DNA of 33,185 nt from an uncultured Bacilli bacterium (GTDB lineage Bacteria > Bacillota_I > Bacilli_A > RF39 > UBA660): contig CANQWT010000008.1 in the NCBI GenBank assembly GCA_947627635.1, positions 1-33,185 of the forward strand. Direction: 5' to 3'. The translations under genes were made by a program, and so were the position numbers. Each line of letters opens with the position of its first letter. Within the stretch, counting starts at the first letter, position 1. The notes under the pieces were generated by a model that did not search any database, was not told the origin of the DNA, and saw nothing but the letters and a program-made list of their open reading frames with translations. Positions 9,104 to 18,222 of the stretch are shown piece by piece.

Positions 9104-11185
9104 CTACAAATCTCTTTCATTCTTAATAATATTTTTACTACAATAGTATGTAATTAGGAAATATCCTCCATAGATAATAACGATAATGATAGCCGTTGTA
9201 ATGATAGATGGTAATAATTGTTCATTACCAAATACCTCTAATACTTTGACAGCAAACAAAATACCAAAGATGGAATGAATTAAAGCAAGTATTAACGGTA
9301 GTAGAAAGAATATAGCTATTTGTCTAAATAAAGCTTTATCAAGCATTTTCTCATCTGTACCAATTTTTCTTAATGTTTTAAATCTTTCTTTATTATCGCT
9401 ACTTTCAGACAATTCTTTTAAACCTAAAATTGCTGCACTACTAATTAAGAAAATTATTCCTAAATAAAGACCAATAAATGTAACCATTGCCGATAACCCT
9501 ATTGTTGCTTCCTGAATAGCGAGTTTGGTTGAACCACTCGGAAGCAAGTACTCATTTGCTTTACTGCTTTTGTCTAATTGATTGATATGATTTTCTATTT
9601 TCGTTATTTCTTTTCTATCTGTTGTTTTATAGTTTCCTATCAAACAATTTTGAACTAAATATTCTTCATCTATAATATCATCGGATACTAAAATTATACC
9701 TGTATTGATATGCTGGCTAGACATTTCTAAAAAACCATCTTGGCAAGTATCATATTTAGGCTTTAAAGTATGTCCAAATAAGCTAATTTCTTCACCATTT
9801 GAAAGAGCAACATTTCTAATATTAACCATGGATTTAAAATCTGCAACTATTAGATATTCATCATGATTTAAAGAATATTCTGGTATTCCATAAAATTTCG
9901 CAACTTTATTATAATCACTAATTTTCATAATCGTTTCCATTGTATCGTAAGCTAAAAACGGAAATTGTGTTCTGATACTATCTAGTCTTGAACCTAGGGT
10001 ATGATTAAGAGTTAAATCTGGTGTTGCATAGGTATTTACTTCTATATAATCTTTAAAGTAAGAAAGAATATCTAAATCAAATAGTTCAAACTTTTCTTTC
10101 ACTGTATAGTGAGAATTTTTTATTTGAAAATCATTATATCCATAATTCCTATATTCATCATAATATTTATCCATATTGATATTTACTGTAAACATAGCAT
10201 CTACTGGAGCAAGTTCTTTAATATTCGCATTCATAGAATTTTTTATCGTAAGACAGGAAGATAACAAACAAATCGTTATGAATAACATTAAACAAATAAT
10301 TGTTGATGAAAATACTGTTGTGTTAATCTTGCTTGAAAATTGTCTTAGTGTAAAACTATTTAAACCTTTGTAGTAAAATTTTTTAATGCCCATTGCTATT
10401 CTTAGAATTAGTCCTGACAAAGACCAGAAGATAAAGAAAGTTGATACTGCACCCATTATAATAGGTTTTAATATGTCAGTAACTTCTTGCAATGTAAGAA
10501 AATCATGTGTAACTATGTAATAAGCTCTTCCTAAAACAAAACAGGAAATGATAAAAATAAGCATACATAAATAAGGATTTTTTAGTTTAATTTTTTCAGT
10601 TTTCTTCGCACCATTTAGTAAATCTATTAACTTACACTTGCTGAGGCTATAAGTATTAAATATCATCACAAGTAAATACATCACACTAAAATAGATAATC
10701 GTTTTAATAAAAGCAGATGATGAAAACACAAAGGCAAACTTTGTAAGATTTGCTTCAAACATATTCGCAACAACCAAACTCATAGCTTGTGATAGTAATA
10801 CACCAAGTCCTAATCCCACTAAAAGTGAAATGATACCAATCAATAATGTTTCAAAGAATAAAATTAAAGATATTTTTCTTTTACTCATCCCTAAAGTCAA
10901 ATAAATTCCAAACTCTTTATTTCTTCGTTTGATTAAAAATCTAGAAGCATATATAATGAGAAAACCTAAGATAAATGATACAAAGACACTCACTCCAGAT
11001 AACATTGTCATCATAAGCTCAATAATATCTTGTGTGGAGGATGAAACATCCATCATGACAGTTTGACTATCTAAGGCATTAAAAACATAAAAGATTGCTA
11101 CACCAAGAATGAGTGTAAAAAAGTAGATGGCATAGTCTTTAATACTCTTCTTGATATTTTCGAGTGATAACTTACAAAGCATCAT
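9104..11185 (-). CDS. FtsX-like ABC permease, BceB type
   Basis: 693 aa with about 10 hydrophobic segments and a large extracellular insert; FGIYLTLGMSKRKI motif. Overlaps the ATPase gene by 14 nt. Confidence 0.9.
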   Translation of the reverse strand: MMLCKLSLENIKKSIKDYAIYFFTLILGVAIFYVFNALDSQTVMMDVSSSTQDIIELMMTMLSGVSVFVSFILGFLIIYASRFLIKRRNKEFGIYLTLGMSKRKISLILFFETLLIGIISLLVGLGLGVLLSQAMSLVVANMFEANLTKFAFVFSSSAFIKTIIYFSVMYLLVMIFNTYSLSKCKLIDLLNGAKKTEKIKLKNPYLCMLIFIISCFVLGRAYYIVTHDFLTLQEVTDILKPIIMGAVSTFFIFWSLSGLILRIAMGIKKFYYKGLNSFTLRQFSSKINTTVFSSTIICLMLFITICLLSSCLTIKNSMNANIKELAPVDAMFTVNINMDKYYDEYRNYGYNDFQIKNSHYTVKEKFELFDLDILSYFKDYIEVNTYATPDLTLNHTLGSRLDSIRTQFPFLAYDTMETIMKISDYNKVAKFYGIPEYSLNHDEYLIVADFKSMVNIRNVALSNGEEISLFGHTLKPKYDTCQDGFLEMSSQHINTGIILVSDDIIDEEYLVQNCLIGNYKTTDRKEITKIENHINQLDKSSKANEYLLPSGSTKLAIQEATIGLSAMVTFIGLYLGIIFLISSAAILGLKELSESSDNKERFKTLRKIGTDEKMLDKALFRQIAIFFLLPLILALIHSIFGILFAVKVLEVFGNEQLLPSIITTAIIIVIIYGGYFLITYYCSKNIIKNERDL

Positions 11186-11936
11186 TCAAATCTCCACCAA
11201 GTAATGTTACAACATCAATAATCTTATCAAAAAATTCTTTACGAGTATCTTTTCCTTTATGTATCTCCTTAAAAATTTTACCATCTTTGATAAAGATTAC
11301 ACGTCTAGCATAACTTGCTGTGAAAGCATCATGGGTGACCATAAGAATAGTAGCTCCTAGTCCATCTAAAAACTCTAATTTTTCTAGTAACATTTTAGAT
11401 GATTTGGAATCTAATGCTCCTGTTGGTTCATCTGCTAAAACAAGTTTAGGGTCTGTAATAATAGCTCTAGCACTTGCTACTCTTTGTTTTTGTCCTCCAC
11501 TCATTTGATATGGATACTTATTTAAAACATCTTTTATATCTAATTCCTCTGCCACTTTCTTTATCTTTTGTTCAATGATAGATGCACTAATGCCTTGAAT
11601 TGATAAAGCAAGAGCGATATTTTCATAAGCCGTTAAAGTATCAAGTAGATTAAAATCTTGAAAAATAAACCCTAACTCTTCCCTTCTAAACCGATTGAGT
11701 TCATTTCCTTTTAACTTAGTAATATCAAATCCTCCAACAAAGATATGTCCAGAAGTCACTTTATCTATTGCTCCAATACAATTTAAAAGTGTTGTTTTTC
11801 CTGACCCTGATGCTCCCATAATAGCCACAAACTCGCCTTTTTCTACTTCAAAAGATAAATTATCAATTGCTTTCGTTAAAGATGAACGACTACCATAGTA
11901 TTTTTCAATTTTGTCAACTTTTAAAATATTTTCCAT
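11172..11936 (-). CDS. ABC transporter ATP-binding protein, BceA type
   Basis: GASGSGKTTLLN, MSGGQKQRVASARA, LVLADEPTGALD. Confidence 0.95.
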   Translation of the reverse strand: MENILKVDKIEKYYGSRSSLTKAIDNLSFEVEKGEFVAIMGASGSGKTTLLNCIGAIDKVTSGHIFVGGFDITKLKGNELNRFRREELGFIFQDFNLLDTLTAYENIALALSIQGISASIIEQKIKKVAEELDIKDVLNKYPYQMSGGQKQRVASARAIITDPKLVLADEPTGALDSKSSKMLLEKLEFLDGLGATILMVTHDAFTASYARRVIFIKDGKIFKEIHKGKDTRKEFFDKIIDVVTLLGGDLNDAL

Positions 11937-12007
11937 ATAGTTTCTCCTTTCATAAGCAATAATAATCTATAAAAACGATTTTGTCGCATCTCTAATCTTA
12001 CAAAACA

Positions 12008-12021
12008 TTACAATTTTGTAA
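12008..12021. promoter_or_regulatory. Putative BceR-like operator upstream of the ABC operon
   Basis: TTACA-ATTT-TGTAA; same pattern at 13768-13781. Confidence 0.7.
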
Positions 12022-12023
12022 CA

Positions 12024-13043
12024 CTACTTTAAAACATCATAATATTTATTTTTAGCAAATGTTATAGAAACTTTTGTATATTCATTATATTTAGATTTTA
12101 TATCTATTTTATGTCCTAATTTTTTACACATATTTTTAGCAATAAATAATCCCATTCCCGTAGATTGATTTGTATTTCTTCCGTTTTCTCCTGTAAAGGA
12201 TTTATCAAAAACTTGTTTTAAATCAGATTCTTTAATTCCTATACCGTTATCTTCAATGATTAAAGTTGTTTGTTCTTCTTGCTCTTCTACAGTTATTTTA
12301 ATATAAGAATAATCAATATCTCTTTTATATTTAATACTATTATTGATAATTTGACCTAAAATGAATTCTAACCATTTTGAATCTGTTAATACTTGATATT
12401 GAACATTTTCTACAATGAAATTGATTTTATTTTCAAGTATTTCATCCATATTTTTAAGACCTACATTTTTAATGACTTTGGATAAATCTATCTCTTTGAT
12501 TAAATAATCTTTTTCAGCATTTTCACATCTAGCATAATAAAGAACTTGTTCTATATAATCTTCTAATCTTTTTAATTGTAATTTTGTTTTTGTATCAAAT
12601 TGTTCTTTATGATTATTGCTGATTAACACTAAAGTAGATAGTGGAATTTTAACTTCGTGAATCCACATTTCAATATATTCCTTGAAGTTTTGTAAATGCT
12701 CTTCAATCAGTCTTACATTTTCATTCATAGATTTATTGATTTCATATAATGCTTGATAAAGTAATTCTCCTTCATAAAATTCTGGTTTTGATAAAGTTTC
12801 TAAAACCAAATAGCTTTTGTCAAGCAAAGAAATGTTCGCAAGTAAATCATTATAAAACTTCTTCTTTCTAAAATATGGTACGAATAAAATAAGAAAAAAA
12901 CAAATAAGATACAAAAATGTTGAGGATAAAATCACTTGCTTTCCAACTTTAAACGCAAAGAAAATCAGCAAATTAAAAACGTAACAAATGATAAAGGCAA
13001 AAAACTTATATAAATTATCTTTTAAATATGCTCCTATGTTCAT
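12024..13043 (-). CDS. Intramembrane-sensing histidine kinase, BceS type
   Basis: Two N-terminal TM segments with almost no extracellular loop; EMWIHEVKIPLS H-box; ILGQIINNSIKY; GMGLFIAKN. Confidence 0.92.
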   Translation of the reverse strand: MNIGAYLKDNLYKFFAFIICYVFNLLIFFAFKVGKQVILSSTFLYLICFFLILFVPYFRKKKFYNDLLANISLLDKSYLVLETLSKPEFYEGELLYQALYEINKSMNENVRLIEEHLQNFKEYIEMWIHEVKIPLSTLVLISNNHKEQFDTKTKLQLKRLEDYIEQVLYYARCENAEKDYLIKEIDLSKVIKNVGLKNMDEILENKINFIVENVQYQVLTDSKWLEFILGQIINNSIKYKRDIDYSYIKITVEEQEEQTTLIIEDNGIGIKESDLKQVFDKSFTGENGRNTNQSTGMGLFIAKNMCKKLGHKIDIKSKYNEYTKVSITFAKNKYYDVLK

Positions 13044-13723
13044 GATAAAATGTACCCTAATCCTTTTCTTGTATCTATTGCATCAGTATAACCTATTTCT
13101 TTTAATTTATTTCGTAGTCTATTGATATTCACTGTCAAAGTGTTATCGTTAATATAATCAGCAGTATCCCAAATTGCTGTTATAAGTTCATCTCTTGATA
13201 CGATTTTGTTTTGATGATTTAGTAAATAGGAAAAAATAATGATTTCATTTTTGGTAAGAGTGATTTCAATATTATCTTTTTTTATTGTTCCTTTTGTAAT
13301 ATCAAATTCTAAATCTTTGTAAGTGAATAGATTTGCATTTGTATTATAATTTGTTTTGGTTCTTCTTAGTACTGCACCTATTCTTAAAAGCAGAATAGTA
13401 GGATTATATGGTTTAGTAATATAATCATCTGCTCCATAGGAAATAGATAATGCTTCATCAGTTTCTTGATTGATGCTTGTAACCATAATCACTGGAATAT
13501 TAGACACTTTCCTTAAATTTTGGAGTAGTGTCTTTCCATTTATAAAAGGTATATTGATATCCAGTAAAATTAAATCTGGAGATGCTTCTAGTATTTCATT
13601 GAAAGCATTTTTAAAATCGTTTAAAATAACCGTTTCATAATTGTTGTTTTCTAAAAGTTTAGAAAGTTCATTACAGATTATGGTATCATCTTCAATAATC
13701 ATAATTTTACTCATAGAATACAC
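13040..13723 (-). CDS. OmpR-family response regulator, BceR type
   Basis: Receiver domain (LILLDINIPFINGKTLL, YITKPYNP) plus winged-helix DNA-binding domain (VSRDELITAIWD). Confidence 0.94.
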   Translation of the reverse strand: MYSMSKIMIIEDDTIICNELSKLLENNNYETVILNDFKNAFNEILEASPDLILLDINIPFINGKTLLQNLRKVSNIPVIMVTSINQETDEALSISYGADDYITKPYNPTILLLRIGAVLRRTKTNYNTNANLFTYKDLEFDITKGTIKKDNIEITLTKNEIIIFSYLLNHQNKIVSRDELITAIWDTADYINDNTLTVNINRLRNKLKEIGYTDAIDTRKGLGYILS

Positions 13724-13767
13724 CCCGCTTTATTTATTATTATACTATAAATCAGATGATTTTAACC

Positions 13768-13781
13768 TTACAGTTTTGTAA
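13768..13781. promoter_or_regulatory. Putative BceR-like operator upstream of the RR/HK operon
   Basis: TTACA-GTTT-TGTAA upstream of a minus-strand TATAAT. Confidence 0.68.
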
Positions 13782-13978
13782 CATTAGTTTACTTGTATGT
13801 CAATGATTTTCAACGAACCTTTCTCGTATTATGATCACCATTATTAGAGCATTTTTTCTTTGCTAACAATAACTCTGTGTCATAGGATTAAATACATAGA
13901 TAACTTTATCATGTTGTTGTCTTACGTTTTTATCGCCTAATATGAATAAGAACATGATATAATGAATAAGGTGATTAT

Positions 13979-14680
13979 ATGAAAAGGAACACATCTTACC
14001 TAAAAAATATGACTTTTGCTCATCGTGGAATTCATGATAATACAATAATTCCAGAAAATTCAAAAGAAGCTTTTCAAAAAGCAATTGAAGAAAACTGCGC
14101 AATTGAACTTGATATTCAATATTTAAAAGACAATACAATTGTTGTTTTTCATGATGATAATCTAAAAAGAATGACGGGAAAAGATGCACAAATACAAAAT
14201 GAAACTTATCAAGATATTAAAAAACTTCATCTTTTAAATACAACCTCTAAAATTCCTACCTTCGAAGAAGTTTTAAAACAAGTAAATGGTAAGGTCCTCC
14301 TTAATATTGAAATCAAGAAAACAGAACGTTATCAAGAACTATTAGAACAACTCTTTCCTCTTTTAGATGCATATCATGGAAAGTTTATTGTTCAATCTTT
14401 TGATTTTAGAATTCTTCGTTATCTTAAGAAAAAAAGATCTAATTATATTAGAGGTCTTCTCGTTAAAGAACAAGATAAACTTTCAATGCATTTTGTAAAT
14501 TTTTTCCTTACAAGAAGTAATTATCTGAAAGTTGACTTTATTTCTCACAGTAGGAAGGGTCTTACTTCTAAAGGCATTCAAAAGCGAAGGAAGAAAAAAT
14601 TCGTCTTTGTTTGGACGATTAAAGAACAAGATATTTTTAAATACAAAGATTTAGCGGATGGCTTTATTTTCGAAAAATAA
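13979..14680 (+). CDS. Glycerophosphodiester phosphodiesterase
   Basis: FAHRGIHDNTIIPENSKEAFQKAI, ELDIQYLKDNTIVVFHDDNLKRMTG. Confidence 0.94.
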   Translation: MKRNTSYLKNMTFAHRGIHDNTIIPENSKEAFQKAIEENCAIELDIQYLKDNTIVVFHDDNLKRMTGKDAQIQNETYQDIKKLHLLNTTSKIPTFEEVLKQVNGKVLLNIEIKKTERYQELLEQLFPLLDAYHGKFIVQSFDFRILRYLKKKRSNYIRGLLVKEQDKLSMHFVNFFLTRSNYLKVDFISHSRKGLTSKGIQKRRKKKFVFVWTIKEQDIFKYKDLADGFIFEK

Positions 14681-14688
14681 TTCATATC

Positions 14689-14717
14689 TTGTAAAAGATT
14701 AGATTTTAAGATACAAT
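14689..14717 (+). promoter_or_regulatory. tRNA-Arg promoter
   Basis: TTGTAA-17 nt-TACAAT. Confidence 0.6.
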
Positions 14718-14727
14718 TTCATTAGTT

Positions 14728-14804
14728 GTTCATGTAGCTCAGTTGGATAGAGTGCTTCCCTCCGAAGGAAGAGGTCACGAGTTCGACTCTCGTCATGAAC
14801 ACCA
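14728..14804 (+). tRNA. tRNA-Arg (anticodon CCG)
   Basis: GTTCATG/CATGAAC acceptor, GCTCAGTTGGATAGAGT D-arm, CTTCC-CTCCGAA-GGAAG anticodon arm, ACGAG-TTCGACT-CTCGT T-arm, encoded CCA. Confidence 0.95.
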
Positions 14805-14846
14805 TGATAAAAATGTATCCTGATGAACGGATTTTATATAGAAGAC

Positions 14847-14875
14847 TTGTCACAAAATATTTTATTTGATATAAT
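14847..14875 (+). promoter_or_regulatory. Promoter of candidate small RNA
   Basis: TTGTCA-17 nt-TATAAT. Confidence 0.75.
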
Positions 14876-14881
14876 GAATGT

Positions 14882-14992
14882 GTCAAGGATACCTTGCATA
14901 AAATAAAAAGGAACATTCAATTTCGCTATGTTGGATGTTGCCCAAATTGTGCACCACCTAAATCATTGCTGAGTTAGGTGGATCTCTTTTAT
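14882..14992 (+). ncRNA. Candidate ~110-nt small RNA, family unknown
   Basis: Promoter upstream, hairpin CAAGG-ATA-CCTTG, 11-bp hairpin GGAACATTCAA/TTGGATGTTGCC (one bulged G), terminal hairpin CCACCTAA/TTAGGTGG with a U-rich tail; no ORF. Confidence 0.6.
14954..14992 (+). terminator. Rho-independent terminator of the candidate sRNA
   Basis: CCACCTAA-N12-TTAGGTGG then ATCTCTTTTAT. Confidence 0.72.
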
Positions 14993-15017
14993 ATTAAAAC
15001 TATGACTAGTACATTGT

Positions 15018-15053
15018 AAAACAATCGAACAACTACAAGTTTTTGATTGTTTT
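15018..15053 (-). terminator. Terminator of the FemAB-type gene, possibly bidirectional
   Basis: AAAACAATC / GATTGTTTT inverted repeat flanked by A/T runs. Confidence 0.5.
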
Positions 15054-15054
15054 T

Positions 15055-16338
15055 TTACTGTTCACGTTTTTTCTTTGCAACCTTCTTAACAGCATTGCGA
15101 TAGAAAGGTACAAGCTTTGTAAAAACAAAATACATAATAGGATGAATAACATAATCAAATTCACCAATGAATTCAACATAATTACCACCAAATTTCTTCT
15201 TAAATTCATGAAGTCCCAATAAAGGATTTTCTTTTTGTAAATCTCCAATTGTCCCAAATTGGTCATAAATTTTAAGCTTCTTATCATGACAATACCTCAA
15301 ATGCTCTTGATAAGTTTTGTAATTGGTATAAGTATCTGTCAAAATATTGTGATTTCCAGCATAAAGCACCCAAGCCTTATCACCATATTCAATAATAAAA
15401 TGTGCACTTAAAACAATAGGACTTGAATATTCTTTAGCAAGTGTTTGATATCTTACTAAATCACCCTCAATTTTAGTCTTTCTCTTTTCAATTTCTTGCT
15501 TCTTTGTATTTTGACTTTTACTTAAGTTCTCTTTCGGTAAGCTTTCTAATTCTTCTTTCAAGCCTTTTAAAATTTCTTCCTGATGCGCAATAATCTTTGT
15601 TAAATCTACACTTCCAATAAACAAATTACAACAATTATCTTTATTCCAAATCGAATATAGTGACTGATAATACTGTTCATCATGCGTAATAAAATCTTTT
15701 CTGTTTTCTGTTAGAACCATGAGATTATAAAATGTTTTGATATCTTTTTCCGTTCCAATTTCAACTTTTACATCAAAATCCTCAGCTTTTTTAATTCGTT
15801 GCTTGGTTGTCTTTGAAAAGCGATTTTCAATTTGTTCCAAACTTTCCGTTAAATCAATTCGAAAAGAATAGCGAGGTTGCATCGTTTCAAAGTTTTTAGT
15901 AAAACCTAAATGTTTGTAGCCAAGAGACTTCAAAAACAAATAAACTTCATCCTCTTTTTCTTTGATAACATTTCCTAAAGCATCCTCTTCATGATAAATA
16001 ATATCAGGGTCAATTTTAAAGAAAATTCCTTTATGTTCCTTCACATATTTCTTAATATTTTCCGTAAATTCACGGACTAATTTTTGATTGTGATAATCTA
16101 AAACAAAGCCTCTTGGAATATAAAAGTAAGAATAACCTAAAGGAAGATGCTTTTCCAAAAGAAGGGCTGTTGCATGCAATTTGTTTTTTGTATCTACTAA
16201 TCCAACATAGTGTGGAGTTAAGTGTTTTTCGCATTTTGAAAACTCACCCCAAGCATAAGCTTGTAAGAAATGTCCCTTAGGATGGTTTTTTACAAATGTT
16301 TCATATTTTTCTTTGTCTACGTTTTCTATCCATTTCAT
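15055..16338 (-). CDS. FemAB/FemX-type peptidoglycan bridge aminoacyltransferase
   Basis: HFLQAYAWGEFSK start, coiled-coil insert, LSAHFIIEYGDKAWVLYAGN and GLHEFKKKFGGNYVEFIGEFD. Confidence 0.93.
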   Translation of the reverse strand: MKWIENVDKEKYETFVKNHPKGHFLQAYAWGEFSKCEKHLTPHYVGLVDTKNKLHATALLLEKHLPLGYSYFYIPRGFVLDYHNQKLVREFTENIKKYVKEHKGIFFKIDPDIIYHEEDALGNVIKEKEDEVYLFLKSLGYKHLGFTKNFETMQPRYSFRIDLTESLEQIENRFSKTTKQRIKKAEDFDVKVEIGTEKDIKTFYNLMVLTENRKDFITHDEQYYQSLYSIWNKDNCCNLFIGSVDLTKIIAHQEEILKGLKEELESLPKENLSKSQNTKKQEIEKRKTKIEGDLVRYQTLAKEYSSPIVLSAHFIIEYGDKAWVLYAGNHNILTDTYTNYKTYQEHLRYCHDKKLKIYDQFGTIGDLQKENPLLGLHEFKKKFGGNYVEFIGEFDYVIHPIMYFVFTKLVPFYRNAVKKVAKKKREQ

Positions 16339-16394
16339 AAGTATCTAACCTCATTTCTTATTATACCACATCTTCCATATTTATAAGATATAAA

Positions 16395-16417
16395 AAGAAG
16401 AGACTTTTACTCTTCTT
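16395..16417 (-). terminator. Terminator overlapping the trxB stop codon
   Basis: AAGAAGAG-TAAAAGT-CTCTTCTT then TTT on the minus strand. Confidence 0.8.
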
Positions 16418-17306
16418 GATTTTTCATCTCTCTAATTGCCACAGTTGCAGCTAAACTTCCATCACTTACTGCAGTAGTTAACTGTCTTAATAACTTGACT
16501 TGATTATCACCTGCCACATAAATCATAGGGGTTTTGGTATGAACACCATCTGGAGATAAGATATAACCTTTCTCATCTAAATCAATGACATTCGAAAACA
16601 TTTCATTCTTAGGCTCTTGTCCAATGGCAATAAATAGTCCATCAACTTCTAATTCTTCTTCTTTTCCTTCCTTGAGTACTGTAATCTTCTCTAGCTTAGA
16701 ACTACCATATAGAGCCTTGACTTCAGCATTCATCACAAACGATACATTTTCACATTCTTCTAGTTCTTTTGCATACTTTTCCTCTCCCCTAAAACGGTCT
16801 CTTCGATGGATTAAATAAACTTTCTTGGCAATTTGAGATAAGTAAATTGCATCTTCCAAAGCACTATTTCCACCACCATTTACAGCAACAACCTTATCTT
16901 TAAAAAGTGGTCCATCACAAGTTGCACAATAAGAAACACCTTTCCCAATAAAGTCTTGTTCTCTATCAAGATTTAGCTTTCTGTTTTTCGCACCTGTGGC
17001 AATAATGATGCTTCGTCCTTTGTATGTTCCTTTATTTGTAGTAACTTCCTTGTCTTCACTAATGTGCAATGCTGGTTCAAAACGAATTTCTACTCCTAGT
17101 TTTTCAACTTGATGAAAGAGTGTCTTCGCAAACTCAACTCCACTAATACTTTCAATTCCTGGATAGTTTTCAACTCGATGAGCATTTAAAATTTGTCCTC
17201 CATATGCTGTTGCCTCTAGCATTAACACTTTCTTTTTCGCACGAAGTGCATATAAAGCACTCGTAAGTCCCGCAGGACCTGCACCTATAATAATAATATC
17301 GTACAT
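16407..17306 (-). CDS. trxB: Thioredoxin-disulfide reductase
   Basis: GAGPAGLTSALYALRA, CATCDG redox motif, GGGNSALEDA. Start set at MYDIII (GGAGGAAAT RBS). Confidence 0.95.
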   Translation of the reverse strand: MYDIIIIGAGPAGLTSALYALRAKKKVLMLEATAYGGQILNAHRVENYPGIESISGVEFAKTLFHQVEKLGVEIRFEPALHISEDKEVTTNKGTYKGRSIIIATGAKNRKLNLDREQDFIGKGVSYCATCDGPLFKDKVVAVNGGGNSALEDAIYLSQIAKKVYLIHRRDRFRGEEKYAKELEECENVSFVMNAEVKALYGSSKLEKITVLKEGKEEELEVDGLFIAIGQEPKNEMFSNVIDLDEKGYILSPDGVHTKTPMIYVAGDNQVKLLRQLTTAVSDGSLAATVAIREMKNQEE

Positions 17307-17411
17307 ATTTCCTCCATTTGAACTATTTTTAATAGTCTTTCCTAAATTTACATCCATATTCTTTTATATTTTCACATCTACCACTTAATTGTAAAAAATC
17401 ATTCAAAAAAA

Positions 17412-17433
17412 ATCAACCTTTTCTAAGGCTGAT
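17412..17433 (-). terminator. Terminator of ORF 17461-18150
   Basis: ATCAGCCTT / AAGGTTGAT 9-bp stem followed by T8 on the minus strand. Confidence 0.75.
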
Positions 17434-17460
17434 TGACAGAATTGAAAATCCATTTTCTTT

Positions 17461-18150
17461 CTAATTATAATCTTTTAATTTGTTCATTCTCAGTAAAATT
17501 TTGGTCTCGATATTGTCATACTTTGCCGTAATTTCTAAGTGATAGATACCTTTATCTTGAATGTATTTTGTAACATCACTTATATATTTACCATCATAAA
17601 GTTCTTTATCCTTCTTCTCCTTTTTTATAATCGTAAGATGGGTGTATTTCGTATCACTCATTTTAACCCATTTTTGATTTCTACCATCAAAACTACAACG
17701 AACTTGCTTCTTATTTTTAAGACAACTATAAGATTGGATTTTCAGTTTGAAATCTCCTCGATGATGGTTATACTCATAATAAAAATTCTCATTCCCATAA
17801 ATATAGTCAATATTGCGATAATAGCGATTTACATTGACTAAATAAGGAATTACAGAGATTTTTTGCTTCAGATGGGTTTCTACTGCCACAATTGTATCAT
17901 TGACTTTGACTTCATAGACACGACTTTTATTTTCAGGGTATTCAAAAGGAATATCGATTTCTATCGTATGAAAAATCAGTTTAATCAAAAGAACTACAAG
18001 TGCGAGAACAACCAAAATCAAAAAGTACTTTTTCATTTGAGTTCGTTTGACTTGATTGTCATACTTTTTAAGTTCCAAAACGATTTCTCTACTCTGTTTT
18101 ACCAATTCTGCGTTGTTATGAGCCTTGGGTAAATCTTGTTGTTTCATCAC
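17461..18150 (-). CDS. Hypothetical single-TM protein
   Basis: 229-aa frame with one TM helix (YFLILVVLALVVLLIKLIF) and a predicted external domain. Confidence 0.75.
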   Translation of the reverse strand: MMKQQDLPKAHNNAELVKQSREIVLELKKYDNQVKRTQMKKYFLILVVLALVVLLIKLIFHTIEIDIPFEYPENKSRVYEVKVNDTIVAVETHLKQKISVIPYLVNVNRYYRNIDYIYGNENFYYEYNHHRGDFKLKIQSYSCLKNKKQVRCSFDGRNQKWVKMSDTKYTHLTIIKKEKKDKELYDGKYISDVTKYIQDKGIYHLEITAKYDNIETKILLRMNKLKDYN

Positions 18151-18222
18151 TCCACCCCCTAAAGGAATTTTCTTACTATAATAACAAAAGAGGTGAAAAA
18201 TGTCTACTTAAAATTGAGAGAA

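Noticed and set aside
9104-13723. New defence system
   Set aside because: Gene content and operators fit a standard Bce-type peptide resistance module.
13863-14189. ORF 108 aa, minus strand
   Set aside because: Antisense to the N-terminus of the well-supported GDPD gene; low-complexity composition.
14722-14916. ORF 64 aa, minus strand (MTRVELVTSSFGGKHS...)
   Set aside because: Antisense of tRNA-Arg; a well-known spurious translation.
14882-14992. Known T-box, SRP or 6S RNA
   Set aside because: No T-box AGGGUGGNACCGCG, no SRP-like conserved loop, and ends do not pair as in 6S RNA; left as unassigned.
15033-15287. ORF 84 aa, minus strand
   Set aside because: Alternative frame inside the FemAB-type gene.
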